DNA of 64,000 bases from Chloroflexota bacterium. GTDB lineage: Bacteria > Chloroflexota > Dehalococcoidia > UBA2979. The notes below the pieces were generated by a model. It had not been told where the DNA came from, ran no database searches, and saw only the letters and a program-made list of their open reading frames with translations. How positions within the stretch are numbered: the stretch's first letter is position 1; the number at the start of each line of letters is the position of its first letter. This document shows positions 45,634 to 54,086 of this stretch, piece after piece. The position numbers were made by a program, and so were the translations under genes. The DNA lies in the NCBI GenBank assembly GCA_016875635.1, contig VGPD01000003.1:1-64000 (forward strand), in the 5' to 3' direction.

Positions 45634-46179
45634 CTACAGCCCCACATCCAGCGGCTCCGAAGGCACCTCCCCCACCAGTATCGGCGGAAGCAGCCGACCG
45701 AGGTCGCGCGGCACGAACGTCTCGTACCCCGTGTGCGCCACGATCTCGTCCACCGACCACCAGCGGAACCAGCCCTCGTCATGCATGTAACCCTCGAGGG
45801 TGTCGATGAACTGCGGAGCGGGATCGAAGCGCTCCGTCCGGATCAGGTGGTACCGCTCGATGCCGCGGACGCGCGCAGGTCGGCCGTCGATCTCCCACGG
45901 GACGACCACATCCCGGGTCCAGACGTGCGGGCCGATCGGAAGCCGCTGCCCCGTCTCCTCCCACAACTCCCGCCCGCCCGCCTCCTCGTGCGTCTCGCTG
46001 GCCTCCACCCCGCCACCGGGCGGGAACCACAGCCACAGCCCCGCCGGTGTCGTCGCGCGAAACAGCAGGATGCACCCCGTCTCGTCGAGGATGAGCAGGC
46101 GCGTCGACGGCCGCTCCACCAGCGGCAGGCTGGCGTCGAGCGGCTGCTCGGCGGGCTGTCCACGGGTCGGTTCGGACAT
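45634..46179 (-). CDS. Nudix hydrolase
   Basis: 181 aa with a complete Nudix box, G-G-V-E-A-S-E-(x7)-R-E-L-W-E-E-T-G, around residues 55-77, in a protein with an exposed W-rich beta end (EGWFRWWSVDE). Hydrolyses a nucleoside diphosphate linked to another moiety; the substrate is not predictable. The gene is upstream of and divergent from cimA's leader promoter. Confidence 0.92.
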   Translation of the reverse strand: MSEPTRGQPAEQPLDASLPLVERPSTRLLILDETGCILLFRATTPAGLWLWFPPGGGVEASETHEEAGGRELWEETGQRLPIGPHVWTRDVVVPWEIDGRPARVRGIERYHLIRTERFDPAPQFIDTLEGYMHDEGWFRWWSVDEIVAHTGYETFVPRDLGRLLPPILVGEVPSEPLDVGL

Positions 46180-46193
46180 CGGTACGGTTCGGA

Positions 46194-46223
46194 TTGCTCG
46201 CGCGTTATGTCGGAGGCTACACT
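46194..46223 (+). promoter_or_regulatory. Promoter of the cimA leader
   Basis: TTGCTC (46194-46199), 18-bp spacer, TACACT (46218-46223). The leader GTG at 46231 follows 7 nt after the -10, so the transcript would begin at or near that codon. Confidence 0.6.
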
Positions 46224-46230
46224 CGCGATT

Positions 46231-46311
46231 GTGAACGAACGCAAGTCATCGTATCGAGAGCAGGTGCCCGTCGTCCGGCCAGTGCCGGCGACGGTCATTA
46301 TTCCGCGCTGA
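46231..46311 (+). CDS. cimA leader peptide (26 aa, Val/Ile-rich)
   Basis: GTG 46231 to TGA 46309-46311, giving MNERKSSYREQVPVVRPV followed by PATVIIPR. Five Val and two adjacent Ile codons are clustered in its second half. Leaderless geometry (see promoter), short length, and hairpins immediately around and after it fit an attenuator that senses Val/Ile charging and controls citramalate synthase, the entry to isoleucine. An alternative start at ATG 46207 would lie upstream of the proposed start site. Confidence 0.65.
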   Translation: MNERKSSYREQVPVVRPVPATVIIPR

Positions 46312-46334
46312 ACCGCGAGGGGCGGCTCCCCTCG
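46268..46334 (+). terminator. Attenuator-like hairpins of cimA
   Basis: Hairpin 1 lies inside the Val-codon region: 46268-46279/46284-46294, 11 bp with one bulged T, loop CAGT. Hairpin 2 is CGAGGGG/CCCCTCG at 46316-46322/46328-46334 just after the leader stop. There is no U-run after hairpin 2, so true termination is unproven. Confidence 0.45.
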
Positions 46335-46384
46335 ACGGCTCGCCAGGCGGCATCCCAACGCGCCGAGGCCCGCGGGAGATATCG

Positions 46385-48004
46385 ATGACGACCACAGACC
46401 CTCAGCACCGCTCGCTCACCCTCTATGACACCACGCTCCGCGATGGGCTGGGCATGGAGGGACTCTCGCTCTCCCTCCAGGACAAGCTCACCATCGCGCA
46501 GAAGCTCGCCGACCTCGGCGTCCACTACATCGAGGGCGGCTACCCCGGCTCGAACCCGAAGGACGCCGAGTTCTTTGAGCGTGCCCGCAGCCTCGACCTG
46601 AAGCAGGCGAAGCTCGTCGCCTTTGGCTCCACCAGGAAGGCCGGCGGCGAAGCCGCGACCGACCCGGCGATCCGCGCCGTCATGGAGGCGCAGACGCCCG
46701 CCGTCACGCTCGTCGGCAAGTCGTCCTCGACGCAGGTGCGCGAGGTCCTCGAGACCACCGAAGAAGAGAACCTCGCGATGATCCGCGACTCCATCGAGTA
46801 CCTCGTCGCCAACGGGCGAGAGGTCACCTTCGACGCCGAGCACTTCTTCGACGGCTTCCGCAACGACCCCGCCTACGCGCTCGCCACCCTCCGGGCGGCA
46901 GAGCGCGCCGGCGCGACGACCGTTGCGCTCTGCGACACCAACGGCGGCGCGATGCCGTGGGAGGTCGAGGAGGGCGTGCGCGCCGCACGCGCCGCCGTCG
47001 GGATCGCCATCGGCATCCACACCCACAACGACGGCGGCACCGCGGTCGCCAGCACGCTGATCGGTGTGCGCGCGGGCGCCACGCAGGTGCAGGCCTGCCT
47101 CAACGGCTGGGGCGAGCGTACCGGCAACGCCAACATCATCTCCGTGATCGCCGACCTTCAACTGAAGATGGGCATCCAGGTCCTGCCCCCGGAGAACCTG
47201 CGACGCCTCACCGAGACCGCGAGGTTCGCGCAGGAACTCGCCAACCTGCCGCTCGACCCCCAGCAGCCGTACGTCGGCACCGGTGCGTTCGCGCACAAGG
47301 CCGGCCTGCACGTCGCCGCGATCACCAAGTCGCCCGGCTCCTACACGCACGTCGACCCCGAGGCCGTCGGCAACACCGAACGCGTCCTTGTCTCGGAACT
47401 CTCCGGCCGCCGCAACGTCGTCGAGAAGCTGCGCGAGCAGGGCGTCGACCTCACGCTCACCGACGCGCAGGCGACCGCCGCGCTGGAGGTGCTGAAGGAC
47501 CGCGAGTCCAAAGGCTACGCCTTCGAGACCGCCGAGGCCTCGTTTGAACTGCTCGTCCGCCGCACACTCGCGGGATACGCTGCGCCGTTCAGCCTCGAGG
47601 ACTTCCTGATCGTGGAGCGGCGGCGTCACCTCGCCGGCACCGGCAGCCGCGAGCAGAACGAGATGCAGGCCGAGGCCATGGTGAAGGTCAAGGTGGACGG
47701 CCGCATGAGCCAGGTGGCCGCCGACGGCAACGGCCCCGTCTCCGCCCTCGACGCCGCCGTCCGCAAGGCGCTCGCCGAGCATTACCCTGGCATCGACCGC
47801 GTCCGCCTCGAGGACTACAAGGTGCGCATCATCGATTCGAGCGCGGGGTCGGATGCCGCCGTGCGGGTGATCGTCGAATCCTCCGACGGCACCCACTGGT
47901 GGCGCACCGTCGGCGCCTCCACCGACATCATCGAAGCCTCATGGCTCGCCCTCTACGACGCCTACGAGTTCTGGCTCCGCCGCTGGGGGCGGACTATCGC
48001 GTAG
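46385..48004 (+). CDS. cimA: Citramalate synthase
   Basis: 539 aa. Condenses pyruvate and acetyl-CoA to (R)-citramalate, a threonine-independent entry to isoleucine. LYDTTLRDGLGMEG then YIEGGYPGSNPKDAEFF near residue 52 are characteristic of CimA rather than LeuA; the HTHNDGG metal motif and the C-terminal LeuA-dimer-type domain are present. LeuB/LeuC/LeuD and IlvBNC in this window complete most of the route. Its 3' end overlaps the convergent kinase gene by 11 bp. Confidence 0.93.
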   Translation: MTTTDPQHRSLTLYDTTLRDGLGMEGLSLSLQDKLTIAQKLADLGVHYIEGGYPGSNPKDAEFFERARSLDLKQAKLVAFGSTRKAGGEAATDPAIRAVMEAQTPAVTLVGKSSSTQVREVLETTEEENLAMIRDSIEYLVANGREVTFDAEHFFDGFRNDPAYALATLRAAERAGATTVALCDTNGGAMPWEVEEGVRAARAAVGIAIGIHTHNDGGTAVASTLIGVRAGATQVQACLNGWGERTGNANIISVIADLQLKMGIQVLPPENLRRLTETARFAQELANLPLDPQQPYVGTGAFAHKAGLHVAAITKSPGSYTHVDPEAVGNTERVLVSELSGRRNVVEKLREQGVDLTLTDAQATAALEVLKDRESKGYAFETAEASFELLVRRTLAGYAAPFSLEDFLIVERRRHLAGTGSREQNEMQAEAMVKVKVDGRMSQVAADGNGPVSALDAAVRKALAEHYPGIDRVRLEDYKVRIIDSSAGSDAAVRVIVESSDGTHWWRTVGASTDIIEASWLALYDAYEFWLRRWGRTIA

Positions 48005-49445
48005 CTGGCGCCGAGGTCGGCTTCGTCGGGCCGCCGGCGGGGAGGTAGACCGAGAACGTCGTCCCCGCCTCGGCGGTCGACTCCACGGCGACGGTGCCGC
48101 CGTGGGCCTGCACCAGTTCCTGCACGATCGACAGCCCGAGCCCGCGGTGGCGGCCGCCGGAGCGGGCGGCGTCGGCCTGATAGAAACGGTCAAAGACCCG
48201 GGCGCGCACGTCCTCAGGGAGCGGGTCGCCCGCGTTGTGCACATCGATCAGGACCCCGCCTGATACCGCCTTCGACGTGATGGTGACCGTGCTCCCCCAG
48301 CGCGCGAAGCGGATCGCGTTGTCCACAAGGTTCGCGAGCACCTGCTCCAGCCGCCGGCCATCCGCGAGCACCGTGACGCCCGCGCCCGGGCGCGCCTCCA
48401 ACCCCACCTCCGCCTCCTCCGCCTGGTGACGCAGCCGCGGCACCGTCGCCTCGACGAGGTCATCGATCGCGACATCCTCGATCTCCATGCGGACGGCGCC
48501 GGACTCGATCTCACCGAGGTAGAGCAGGTCATCGACGAGGATGCGCATCCGCTCCGCTTCTTCGTGGATCAGCTCACCCGCCTCGCGCGGGTCGCCGACG
48601 CCCTCCATCAGCGCCTGTGAGAAGCCATGGATCGAGGTGAGCGGGGTCTTCAATTCGTGCGAGACATCCGCCAGCAGGTCGCGCATCGCATGGTTGCTGC
48701 GGCTGATCTGCGCGGACATCTGGTTGAATGCGGAGGCAAGCCGTCCCACTTCGTCGCTGCCGTCCACCTCGATCCGCTGTTCGAGGTCGCCGCGTGCCAT
48801 CGCCTGCGAGGCGCGCGTCATCTGGGCGATCGGCGTCGTGATCCTCGACGCCAGGATCAGCGAGAAGATCACCGCGACGACGCCCGCGCCGAGGCCGGCC
48901 AGGCCGAGCCGCGGCAGGAGCCGTGCCCACGATTGGTTGACGTCCGCCGCCGGCACGACGATCACGACCCGGGTCGGCATCTTCGTCTGCGCCACCGCGG
49001 CGATGCCCGAGACATCGGCCTGCGCGAAGAGGTAGAACTCGCGTCCGTCGCGCGTCACGCGATACGAGCGGAACGACTCCATCCCGTCACGCACCGGCTG
49101 CTCAGGCGCACTCCCGAGGATGTCGAGCGTCTCCCCGAGCATGCCCTCGTCTGCCGCGGTGTCCATGATCACGCGCTGCTGCTGGTCCACCATCAGCACC
49201 CGGAACTGGTAGTGGTCGGCGACGTCGGCCAGTTGCGAACGGACCACGCTCGCAGGCCACCCGGCCTGCTGCAGGTTGCGCGTGCCCTCCGAGATCGGGC
49301 CGACGAGGAGGCCGATGCGCTGCTCGGCGGCCTGGTTCTGCTCCTGCCGCAGCAGTAACACGAACCCGGACGCGGAGAGGAACAGCGCCAGCCCGATGAC
49401 CAGCGCAAAGCCGACGAACAGGCGGGCACGGAAACTCGAAAGCAT
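47994..49445 (-). CDS. HAMP-domain sensor histidine kinase
   Basis: 483 aa. Helix 1 near 10-32, periplasmic sensor to ~180, helix 2 near 181-200, HAMP, HisKA with phospho-His 263 in LADVSHELKTPLTSIHG, then HATPase with VDNAIRFARWG and RGLGLSIVQELVQAHGG. Class I kinase, partner of the response regulator that ends 8 bp upstream. The signal is unknown. Confidence 0.95.
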   Translation of the reverse strand: MLSSFRARLFVGFALVIGLALFLSASGFVLLLRQEQNQAAEQRIGLLVGPISEGTRNLQQAGWPASVVRSQLADVADHYQFRVLMVDQQQRVIMDTAADEGMLGETLDILGSAPEQPVRDGMESFRSYRVTRDGREFYLFAQADVSGIAAVAQTKMPTRVVIVVPAADVNQSWARLLPRLGLAGLGAGVVAVIFSLILASRITTPIAQMTRASQAMARGDLEQRIEVDGSDEVGRLASAFNQMSAQISRSNHAMRDLLADVSHELKTPLTSIHGFSQALMEGVGDPREAGELIHEEAERMRILVDDLLYLGEIESGAVRMEIEDVAIDDLVEATVPRLRHQAEEAEVGLEARPGAGVTVLADGRRLEQVLANLVDNAIRFARWGSTVTITSKAVSGGVLIDVHNAGDPLPEDVRARVFDRFYQADAARSGGRHRGLGLSIVQELVQAHGGTVAVESTAEAGTTFSVYLPAGGPTKPTSAPATR

Positions 49446-49453
49446 CGAGAGAC

Positions 49454-50155
49454 CTACGACTTCGCGGGCTGCGGCACCAGCTTGTAACCCACGCCCCAGA
49501 CCGTCTCAATCTTCGGACGGGCCGCCCTCAACTTCTCGCGCAGCCAGGCGACGTGCACATCGATCGTGCGCGCGTCCCCGTAGAAATCCTCACCCCAGAC
49601 CATCGAGAGCAGCCGCTCCCGGTCCATGGCGACGTTCGGATGGCGCATGAACGCCTCCAGCAGGTCGAATTCGCGCTGGCGGAGGCGCACATGCTCACCC
49701 GCCACGATGACGTTGCGCGCCGAGGGGTCGAGCGTCAGGTCCTCGATCGTGATCGCCTGCGGCTCACCCTCGTCGCCGGCGGCCCTGTCCCAGTCGCGCC
49801 GGCGGAGGTTAGCCTTCACCCGCGCCACCACCTCCCGCGGGTTGAACGGCTTCGTGATGTAGTCGTCCGCGCCCATTTCGAGGCCCACGATCTTGTCGAC
49901 GTCGTCCGAGCGCGCGGTCAGCATAATCACCGGCACGTCCGAGTCCTTGCGGATCTCCGTGCACACGTCGAACCCGTTCAGGTAGGGCATCATCAGGTCG
50001 AGCACGACGAGGTCCGGCGCCTCCGCACGGAACCGTTCGAGGGCCTCGCGTCCGTCGCGGACAGCGACCACCTCATACCCTGCCTCGCGGAGGTAGAGCC
50101 GGAGCAGCTTGATGATGTTGGCTTCGTCGTCGGCGACGAGGATCTTCGCGGTCAT
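49454..50155 (-). CDS. OmpR-family response regulator
   Basis: 233 aa. Receiver: acidic pair DDE at 9-11, phospho-Asp 53 (VLDLMMPYLNG), Lys in ITKPFNPRE. Winged-helix output with RLRQREFDLLEAFMRHPNVAMDRERLL and DARTIDVHVAWLREKLR. ATG 50155 is preferred to a start 11 codons earlier. Acts with the downstream kinase. Confidence 0.95.
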   Translation of the reverse strand: MTAKILVADDEANIIKLLRLYLREAGYEVVAVRDGREALERFRAEAPDLVVLDLMMPYLNGFDVCTEIRKDSDVPVIMLTARSDDVDKIVGLEMGADDYITKPFNPREVVARVKANLRRRDWDRAAGDEGEPQAITIEDLTLDPSARNVIVAGEHVRLRQREFDLLEAFMRHPNVAMDRERLLSMVWGEDFYGDARTIDVHVAWLREKLRAARPKIETVWGVGYKLVPQPAKS

Positions 50156-50442
50156 CGGGCGTGCCTGCGGTCCTCGACGTGCCACCACGCGGCGGCTGGT
50201 GGTGGGTGGCGGAGAGAAGGGTCAGGGCCGGCCCGGGCTCCCGAGGGAGCACCGAAGCGGTTCGCAACCGCTCCCACCACAACCTGTTTCTGCGAACCGT
50301 CCCGTCCGGGCGCGGCCCCTTCCTGAAGATGAGGATGGCCGAGCGGGGTTGGCGTTCCTTAAGGGAAGTGTAAACAAAGTGTGCGACTTCCGGCACACAG
50401 GCCTGGAAGCTGGCAGATCGGCAGCGACAGGGGCCGCCTCCG
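50156..50442. other. Intergenic leader between csrA and the response-regulator gene
   Basis: About 290 bp, the 5' side of the two-component operon. Contains a 7-bp hairpin AGCGGTT/AACCGCT (50256-50262/50266-50272) and, near the csrA stop, CCGCCT/AGGCGG pairing. No gene seen. The promoter is not identified. Confidence 0.45.
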
Positions 50443-50679
50443 CTAGGCGGTCTTGCCGAGGTACCGGAGGACTCGCGCCATCCCCGCGTGCTCGTGGGCG
50501 TTCGAAGCAGCGTGGTTCTGGTCGGCGACCTCCCGGAGAAGTTCCTCGCGGAGGACGGAGATGGCGCGCGGCGCCTCGACGCCGATCTTAATCCGCTCGC
50601 CCTCGATTGCGAGGATCCGGACCACCACCTTGCCATCGATGACGATGCCTTGCTCCAGTTTGCGTGTGAGGATCAGCAC
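50443..50679 (-). CDS. csrA: CsrA-family translational regulator
   Basis: 78-aa RNA-binding dimer: MLILTRKLEQGIVIDGKVVVR then ILAIEGERIKIGVEAPRAI and VLREEL. Residues after 50 extend past the usual core, with a His-rich end. It binds GGA motifs in mRNA leaders and blocks or stabilises them. The targets here are not known. The gene stands alone. Confidence 0.93.
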   Translation of the reverse strand: MLILTRKLEQGIVIDGKVVVRILAIEGERIKIGVEAPRAISVLREELLREVADQNHAASNAHEHAGMARVLRYLGKTA

Positions 50680-50951
50680 GGCGTGGCCTCCCTGCCCGGT
50701 AGCCGGTTCTGCGGTGCCGCGAAGCCACCTCTCCGATCATCGGCGGACTGAGTGTGCGCCCGCAGTCCCATGCCCGGACTAGGCCGAAGCCCGAAGCTCC
50801 TCGGTCGCACCCGGCTGGAGCACCCGCGTCCGCAGCGAGTAGCTCGCAGCATAGCAGTCACCGGAGGCGACACGGGGACACGACCTCGCGGACGGCACCA
50901 ACCAGCAGCCCAACAAGGGGGGGCTAGTTGAAGCTCATGACAGGACAAGGG
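50680..50951. other. Intergenic region upstream of csrA
   Basis: About 270 bp between csrA and the zinc-ribbon gene. The csrA promoter should be here. I see no gene, clear riboswitch or terminator. Confidence 0.4.
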
Positions 50952-51164
50952 TTAGAGGCGGAGCTTGCCGTGGGACGGCTGGCGGCGGCGCTGTTTGCCG
51001 GCAGCCAGACGCTCCTCCTCCTGAATGTCCTGGGGGTCGGCTCGCTGCGCCTCGTGTACGTAGCCACAGGCGACACAGGTACCGAACTTCCCGTACCAGT
51101 CATCTTCGACGATCATGAGGCCGCGGCAGCGCGGGCACTTCTTTGGCGGGGGGCTTTGCAGCAT
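50952..51164 (-). CDS. Small zinc-ribbon protein
   Basis: 70 aa with CPRC near residue 10 and CVACGY near 29, a four-Cys zinc ribbon, followed by a basic tail (KQRRRQPSHGKLRL). ATG 51164 is supported by GGAGG 5 nt upstream; a longer frame adds 12 residues. Function unknown, perhaps nucleic-acid binding. Confidence 0.7.
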   Translation of the reverse strand: MLQSPPPKKCPRCRGLMIVEDDWYGKFGTCVACGYVHEAQRADPQDIQEEERLAAGKQRRRQPSHGKLRL

Positions 51165-51435
51165 CTCCGCCTCCTTCGTTTCGCAGCACGTCTCCGGCAT
51201 CCCGCCGGTCGGGCTGTCCCGTCTGCCTCCGAGGTTAGCTGTCGGGTTCGGGCCGGTCAGTACGCCCGTCTCTGTGCGCCCTCGCTCAGAGATTCACCCC
51301 AGGTATTGGGTCCCCCGGTCGCCGCCCTCCCGGACGGCAATTAGGCAAGTCACCCCACCCTCAATGCTCCTCGGAGATGACGTCCGTGAACCATCGTGAT
51401 TGTGACGACAAGAGCATACTGGCGGTTAACGCCCT

Positions 51436-51464
51436 GTCAAGGTGGATTACCTACTCATCTTGAC
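51436..51464. promoter_or_regulatory. Operator-like inverted repeat
   Basis: GTCAAG (51436-51441) and CTTGAC (51459-51464) flank a 17-nt centre, imperfectly symmetric further inward (TCAAGGTGGA against the complement of CTCATCTTGA). CTTGACG resembles a -35 (TTGACG at 51460). Likely binding site for a dimeric regulator. Confidence 0.4.
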
Positions 51465-51623
51465 GTAAGCCCGGAAAGTTCTCAACACCGTCATTTACGC
51501 CAGATTCAGGCGGCTGGCCCCGCTCCGGGCCCACCGCTGCCCCGGTGCCCTCCACCGCCACGCTCGCCCCTGCCTCTCGAGTTCCTCCCGCGAGAGCCCG
51601 GCGACGCACCCGAAACCCGCGCA

Positions 51624-51629
51624 TACACT
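51624..51629 (+). promoter_or_regulatory. -10 box of cobT, leaderless geometry
   Basis: TACACT followed by CGCAAC and ATG 51636. A weak -35 (GCGACG, 51601-51606) lies 17 bp upstream. No ribosome site precedes the ATG. Confidence 0.5.
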
Positions 51630-51635
51630 CGCAAC

Positions 51636-52745
51636 ATGGCCACCTACCAACCCGTTGCCAATCCCGCCGCCCTCATCGCCGCGACCGCCGCCGCCATCCG
51701 CCCGGCCGACCGAGAGGCGGCGGCGCGCGCCGACCGGCTCCAGGACCGACTCACCAAGCCGCCCGGCGCTCTCGGACGGATGGAGTCGCTGGCCACACGG
51801 ATCGCCGGGATCACCGCACAGGAGCGCCCACACCTCGACCGCCGCCTCGTCGTCGTCGCCGCGGGGGACCACGGCGTCACCGCGCAGGGCGTCTCCGCCT
51901 TCCCCGCCGAGGTCACCGCGCAGATGGTCGCCAACTTCCTCGCGGGCGGAGCCGCGATCAACGTGCTCGCCCACCATGCCGGCGCCCGCGTCCGCGTCGT
52001 GGATGCCGGCGTCCGAGGCGAGACCCCGGACCACCCCGACCTGCTCCGCCTTCGCCTCGGCCCCGGCACCGACAACATCTCCCGCGGCCCCGCCATGACA
52101 CATGCCCTCGCCGAACGCGCCATCGCCGAGGGCATCGCCCTCTTCGATCGCGAACGCGCCACCGAGGGCGTCGACATCGTCGGGCTGGGCGAAATGGGGA
52201 TCGGCAACAGCACGAGCGCCGCCGCGATCATCGCGGCCGTCACCGGCCTGCCCCCACGCACCGTCACCGGCCGCGGCACCGGCGTGGACGACGCCCACTA
52301 CGAACTGAAGGTCGCCGCCATCGAGAGCGCCCTCCATGTCAACAACCCCGACCGCGCAGACGGCATCGCATTGCTCGCCACGCTCGGTGGCTTCGAGATT
52401 GGCGTGCTGGCCGGCGCGTACCTCGCAGCGGCGGCCGCCCGTGTGCCGGCAGTCATCGACGGCGTCATCTCCGGAGCCGCCGCGCTCGTCGCAGGTGCCA
52501 TCGCCCCCGAAGCGGCCGAGTCGTTCCTAGCGTCGCACCTCTCCGTTGAGCCCGGCCACATGGCGACACTCGAATATCTGCGGCTGGAACCCGTCCTCGA
52601 TCTGAACATGCGACTGGGTGAGGGCTCCGGCGCTGCGCTCGCCATCTCGCTCTGCGTCGCCGCCTGCCGGCTGCTCGACGAGATGGCGACCTTCGACGAG
52701 GCCGGGGTTTCCGACTCCGACACTGCAGTCGAGCCGGAGTCCTAG
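51636..52745 (+). CDS. cobT: Nicotinate-nucleotide-dimethylbenzimidazole phosphoribosyltransferase
   Basis: 369 aa. Makes alpha-ribazole phosphate for the lower ligand of B12. TKPPGALGRMESLATRIAGI at the start, VVAAGDHGVTAQGVSAFP and GEMGIGNSTSAAAI are hallmarks. Real start ATG 51636 is in a longer open frame; the -10 box supports it. cobS starts one base after the stop. Confidence 0.96.
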   Translation: MATYQPVANPAALIAATAAAIRPADREAAARADRLQDRLTKPPGALGRMESLATRIAGITAQERPHLDRRLVVVAAGDHGVTAQGVSAFPAEVTAQMVANFLAGGAAINVLAHHAGARVRVVDAGVRGETPDHPDLLRLRLGPGTDNISRGPAMTHALAERAIAEGIALFDRERATEGVDIVGLGEMGIGNSTSAAAIIAAVTGLPPRTVTGRGTGVDDAHYELKVAAIESALHVNNPDRADGIALLATLGGFEIGVLAGAYLAAAAARVPAVIDGVISGAAALVAGAIAPEAAESFLASHLSVEPGHMATLEYLRLEPVLDLNMRLGEGSGAALAISLCVAACRLLDEMATFDEAGVSDSDTAVEPES

Positions 52746-52746
52746 C

Positions 52747-53520
52747 ATGCGCATCCTCGGCGGCGCGCCCATCGCCCTGGAGTTCCTCACGCCGCTGCGC
52801 CTGCGCCGCGTGCAGACGTACGACGACCGCACGTTCGCCGAGGCGCTGGGCTGGTACCCGTTCGTCGGCCTGCTGATCGGGCTCGTCCTGTGGTCGCTGG
52901 ACCGCGGGTTGAGCGAACTCCTCCCGCCTGTCCCCACCGCCGTCCTGCTCGTCGCCTTCCTCGCGCTCGCCTCTGGCGGGCTCCATCTCGATGGCGTTGC
53001 CGACACTGCGGACGGAATGGCCGTCCAGGGCGACCGAGCCGAACGGCTCGGCGTGATGAGCGAGGGCAACACCGGCCCCGCCGGCGTGATGGCGTTGCTG
53101 CTCGTCCTGATGGCGGAGTGGGCGGCGATCGTCTCGCTTCCGGACACCGTGCGAGGCCCCGCGCTCATCGTCGCGCCCGCGCTCGGACGCTGGGCCGTCG
53201 TCCCCGTCGGCCTCCTCTTCAAGCCCGCGCGCCCGCGCGGCCTCGGACACGCGATGCAGACCGCGATGCTCCCGGTCGCCGCGCCGCTAGCCACGCTCTT
53301 CGGCGCAGGCGCCGCGCTGGCGCTCTTCGGCCTCGCCGGCGTCGTGCTCGTGATCGCCGCGACCGTCGCCGCCCTCCTCATCGCCGCCCTCGCCGCGCGC
53401 ATGCTCGAAGGCGTCACCGGCGACGTCTTCGGAGCGGCGATCGAGGTGTCGCAGGTCGTCGTCTGGCTTTCGCTGGTCGCGGCCGGGATGCACGGCTGGG
53501 CCACGCCGCTGATCGGCTAA
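52747..53520 (+). CDS. cobS: Cobalamin synthase (adenosylcobinamide-GDP ribazoletransferase)
   Basis: 257-aa membrane enzyme that joins the nucleotide loop to adenosylcobinamide-GDP. GGLHLDGVADTADGMA and GVTGDVFGAAIEVSQV are the two signature regions, with several hydrophobic helices. It lies 1 bp after cobT. Confidence 0.95.
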   Translation: MRILGGAPIALEFLTPLRLRRVQTYDDRTFAEALGWYPFVGLLIGLVLWSLDRGLSELLPPVPTAVLLVAFLALASGGLHLDGVADTADGMAVQGDRAERLGVMSEGNTGPAGVMALLLVLMAEWAAIVSLPDTVRGPALIVAPALGRWAVVPVGLLFKPARPRGLGHAMQTAMLPVAAPLATLFGAGAALALFGLAGVVLVIAATVAALLIAALAARMLEGVTGDVFGAAIEVSQVVVWLSLVAAGMHGWATPLIG

Positions 53521-53522
53521 CC

Positions 53523-54086
53523 GTGGGACAGCTCTGGTTTGTCACCGGCGGGGCACGCAGCGGGAAGTCGACCTTCGCTGAACGGCGCGCCATCAGCCTC
53601 GGCCGCCCCATCACCTACATCGCGACCCTCGAGCCGTTGGACGAGGAGATGCGCGCCCGCATCGCCCGCCACCAGGCGCAACGGCCGGCCACCTGGCGCA
53701 CCGTCGAGACCCCCCGGACGCCGGACGAGGCCGTACGCGCGACCCCTGACGGCGACACGATCCTGCTCGACTGCCTTTCGCTCTGGGTCTCGAACCGGCT
53801 GCTCGACCTCGGCACGGACGCACCGTCCGCCGCCGAGGTGGCATCACTGGAAGCCGCGCTCGACGCCGAGACCCACGCGCTCCTCGACCTCCTCGCACAG
53901 CGCGAGGGCAACGCCATTCTGGTCAGCAACGAGGTCGGGAGCGGACTGGTGCCGGAGTACCCCCTCGGCCGCACCTACCGCGATCTGCTCGGCCGCGTGA
54001 ACCAGCACGTCGCGAAAACAGCAGCGCGCGCCTGGCTGTGTGTCGCCGGGCGCGCGCTGGAGTTGCCGCCGGTCGACGACCGCTAG
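53523..54086 (+). CDS. cobU: Adenosylcobinamide kinase/guanylyltransferase
   Basis: 187 aa. P-loop VTGGARSGKSTFAE at residues 7-20, LLDCLSLWVSNRL, and the SNEVGSGLVPEYPLGRTYRD end segment. Phosphorylates adenosylcobinamide and adds GMP. GTG 53523 follows cobS by 2 bp. No bluB or corrin-ring genes are in view, so this may serve salvage. The 3' end overlaps the convergent protease gene by CTAG. Confidence 0.95.
   Translation: MGQLWFVTGGARSGKSTFAERRAISLGRPITYIATLEPLDEEMRARIARHQAQRPATWRTVETPRTPDEAVRATPDGDTILLDCLSLWVSNRLLDLGTDAPSAAEVASLEAALDAETHALLDLLAQREGNAILVSNEVGSGLVPEYPLGRTYRDLLGRVNQHVAKTAARAWLCVAGRALELPPVDDR

Larger units (their letters stand above)
51165..51635. other. 470-bp divergent intergenic region upstream of cobT
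   Basis: Holds the inverted repeat at 51436-51464 and the cobT -10. I see no cobalamin riboswitch (no recognisable B12 box), no tRNA and no convincing ORF. Confidence 0.5.

Noticed and set aside
46298..47896. 532-aa minus-strand frame
   Set aside because: Antisense to cimA, no domain; shadow frame.
51200..51635. Possible cobalamin riboswitch before cobT
   Set aside because: No B12 box or kissing-loop pattern was found; the gene also has a leaderless-type -10 directly before its ATG.
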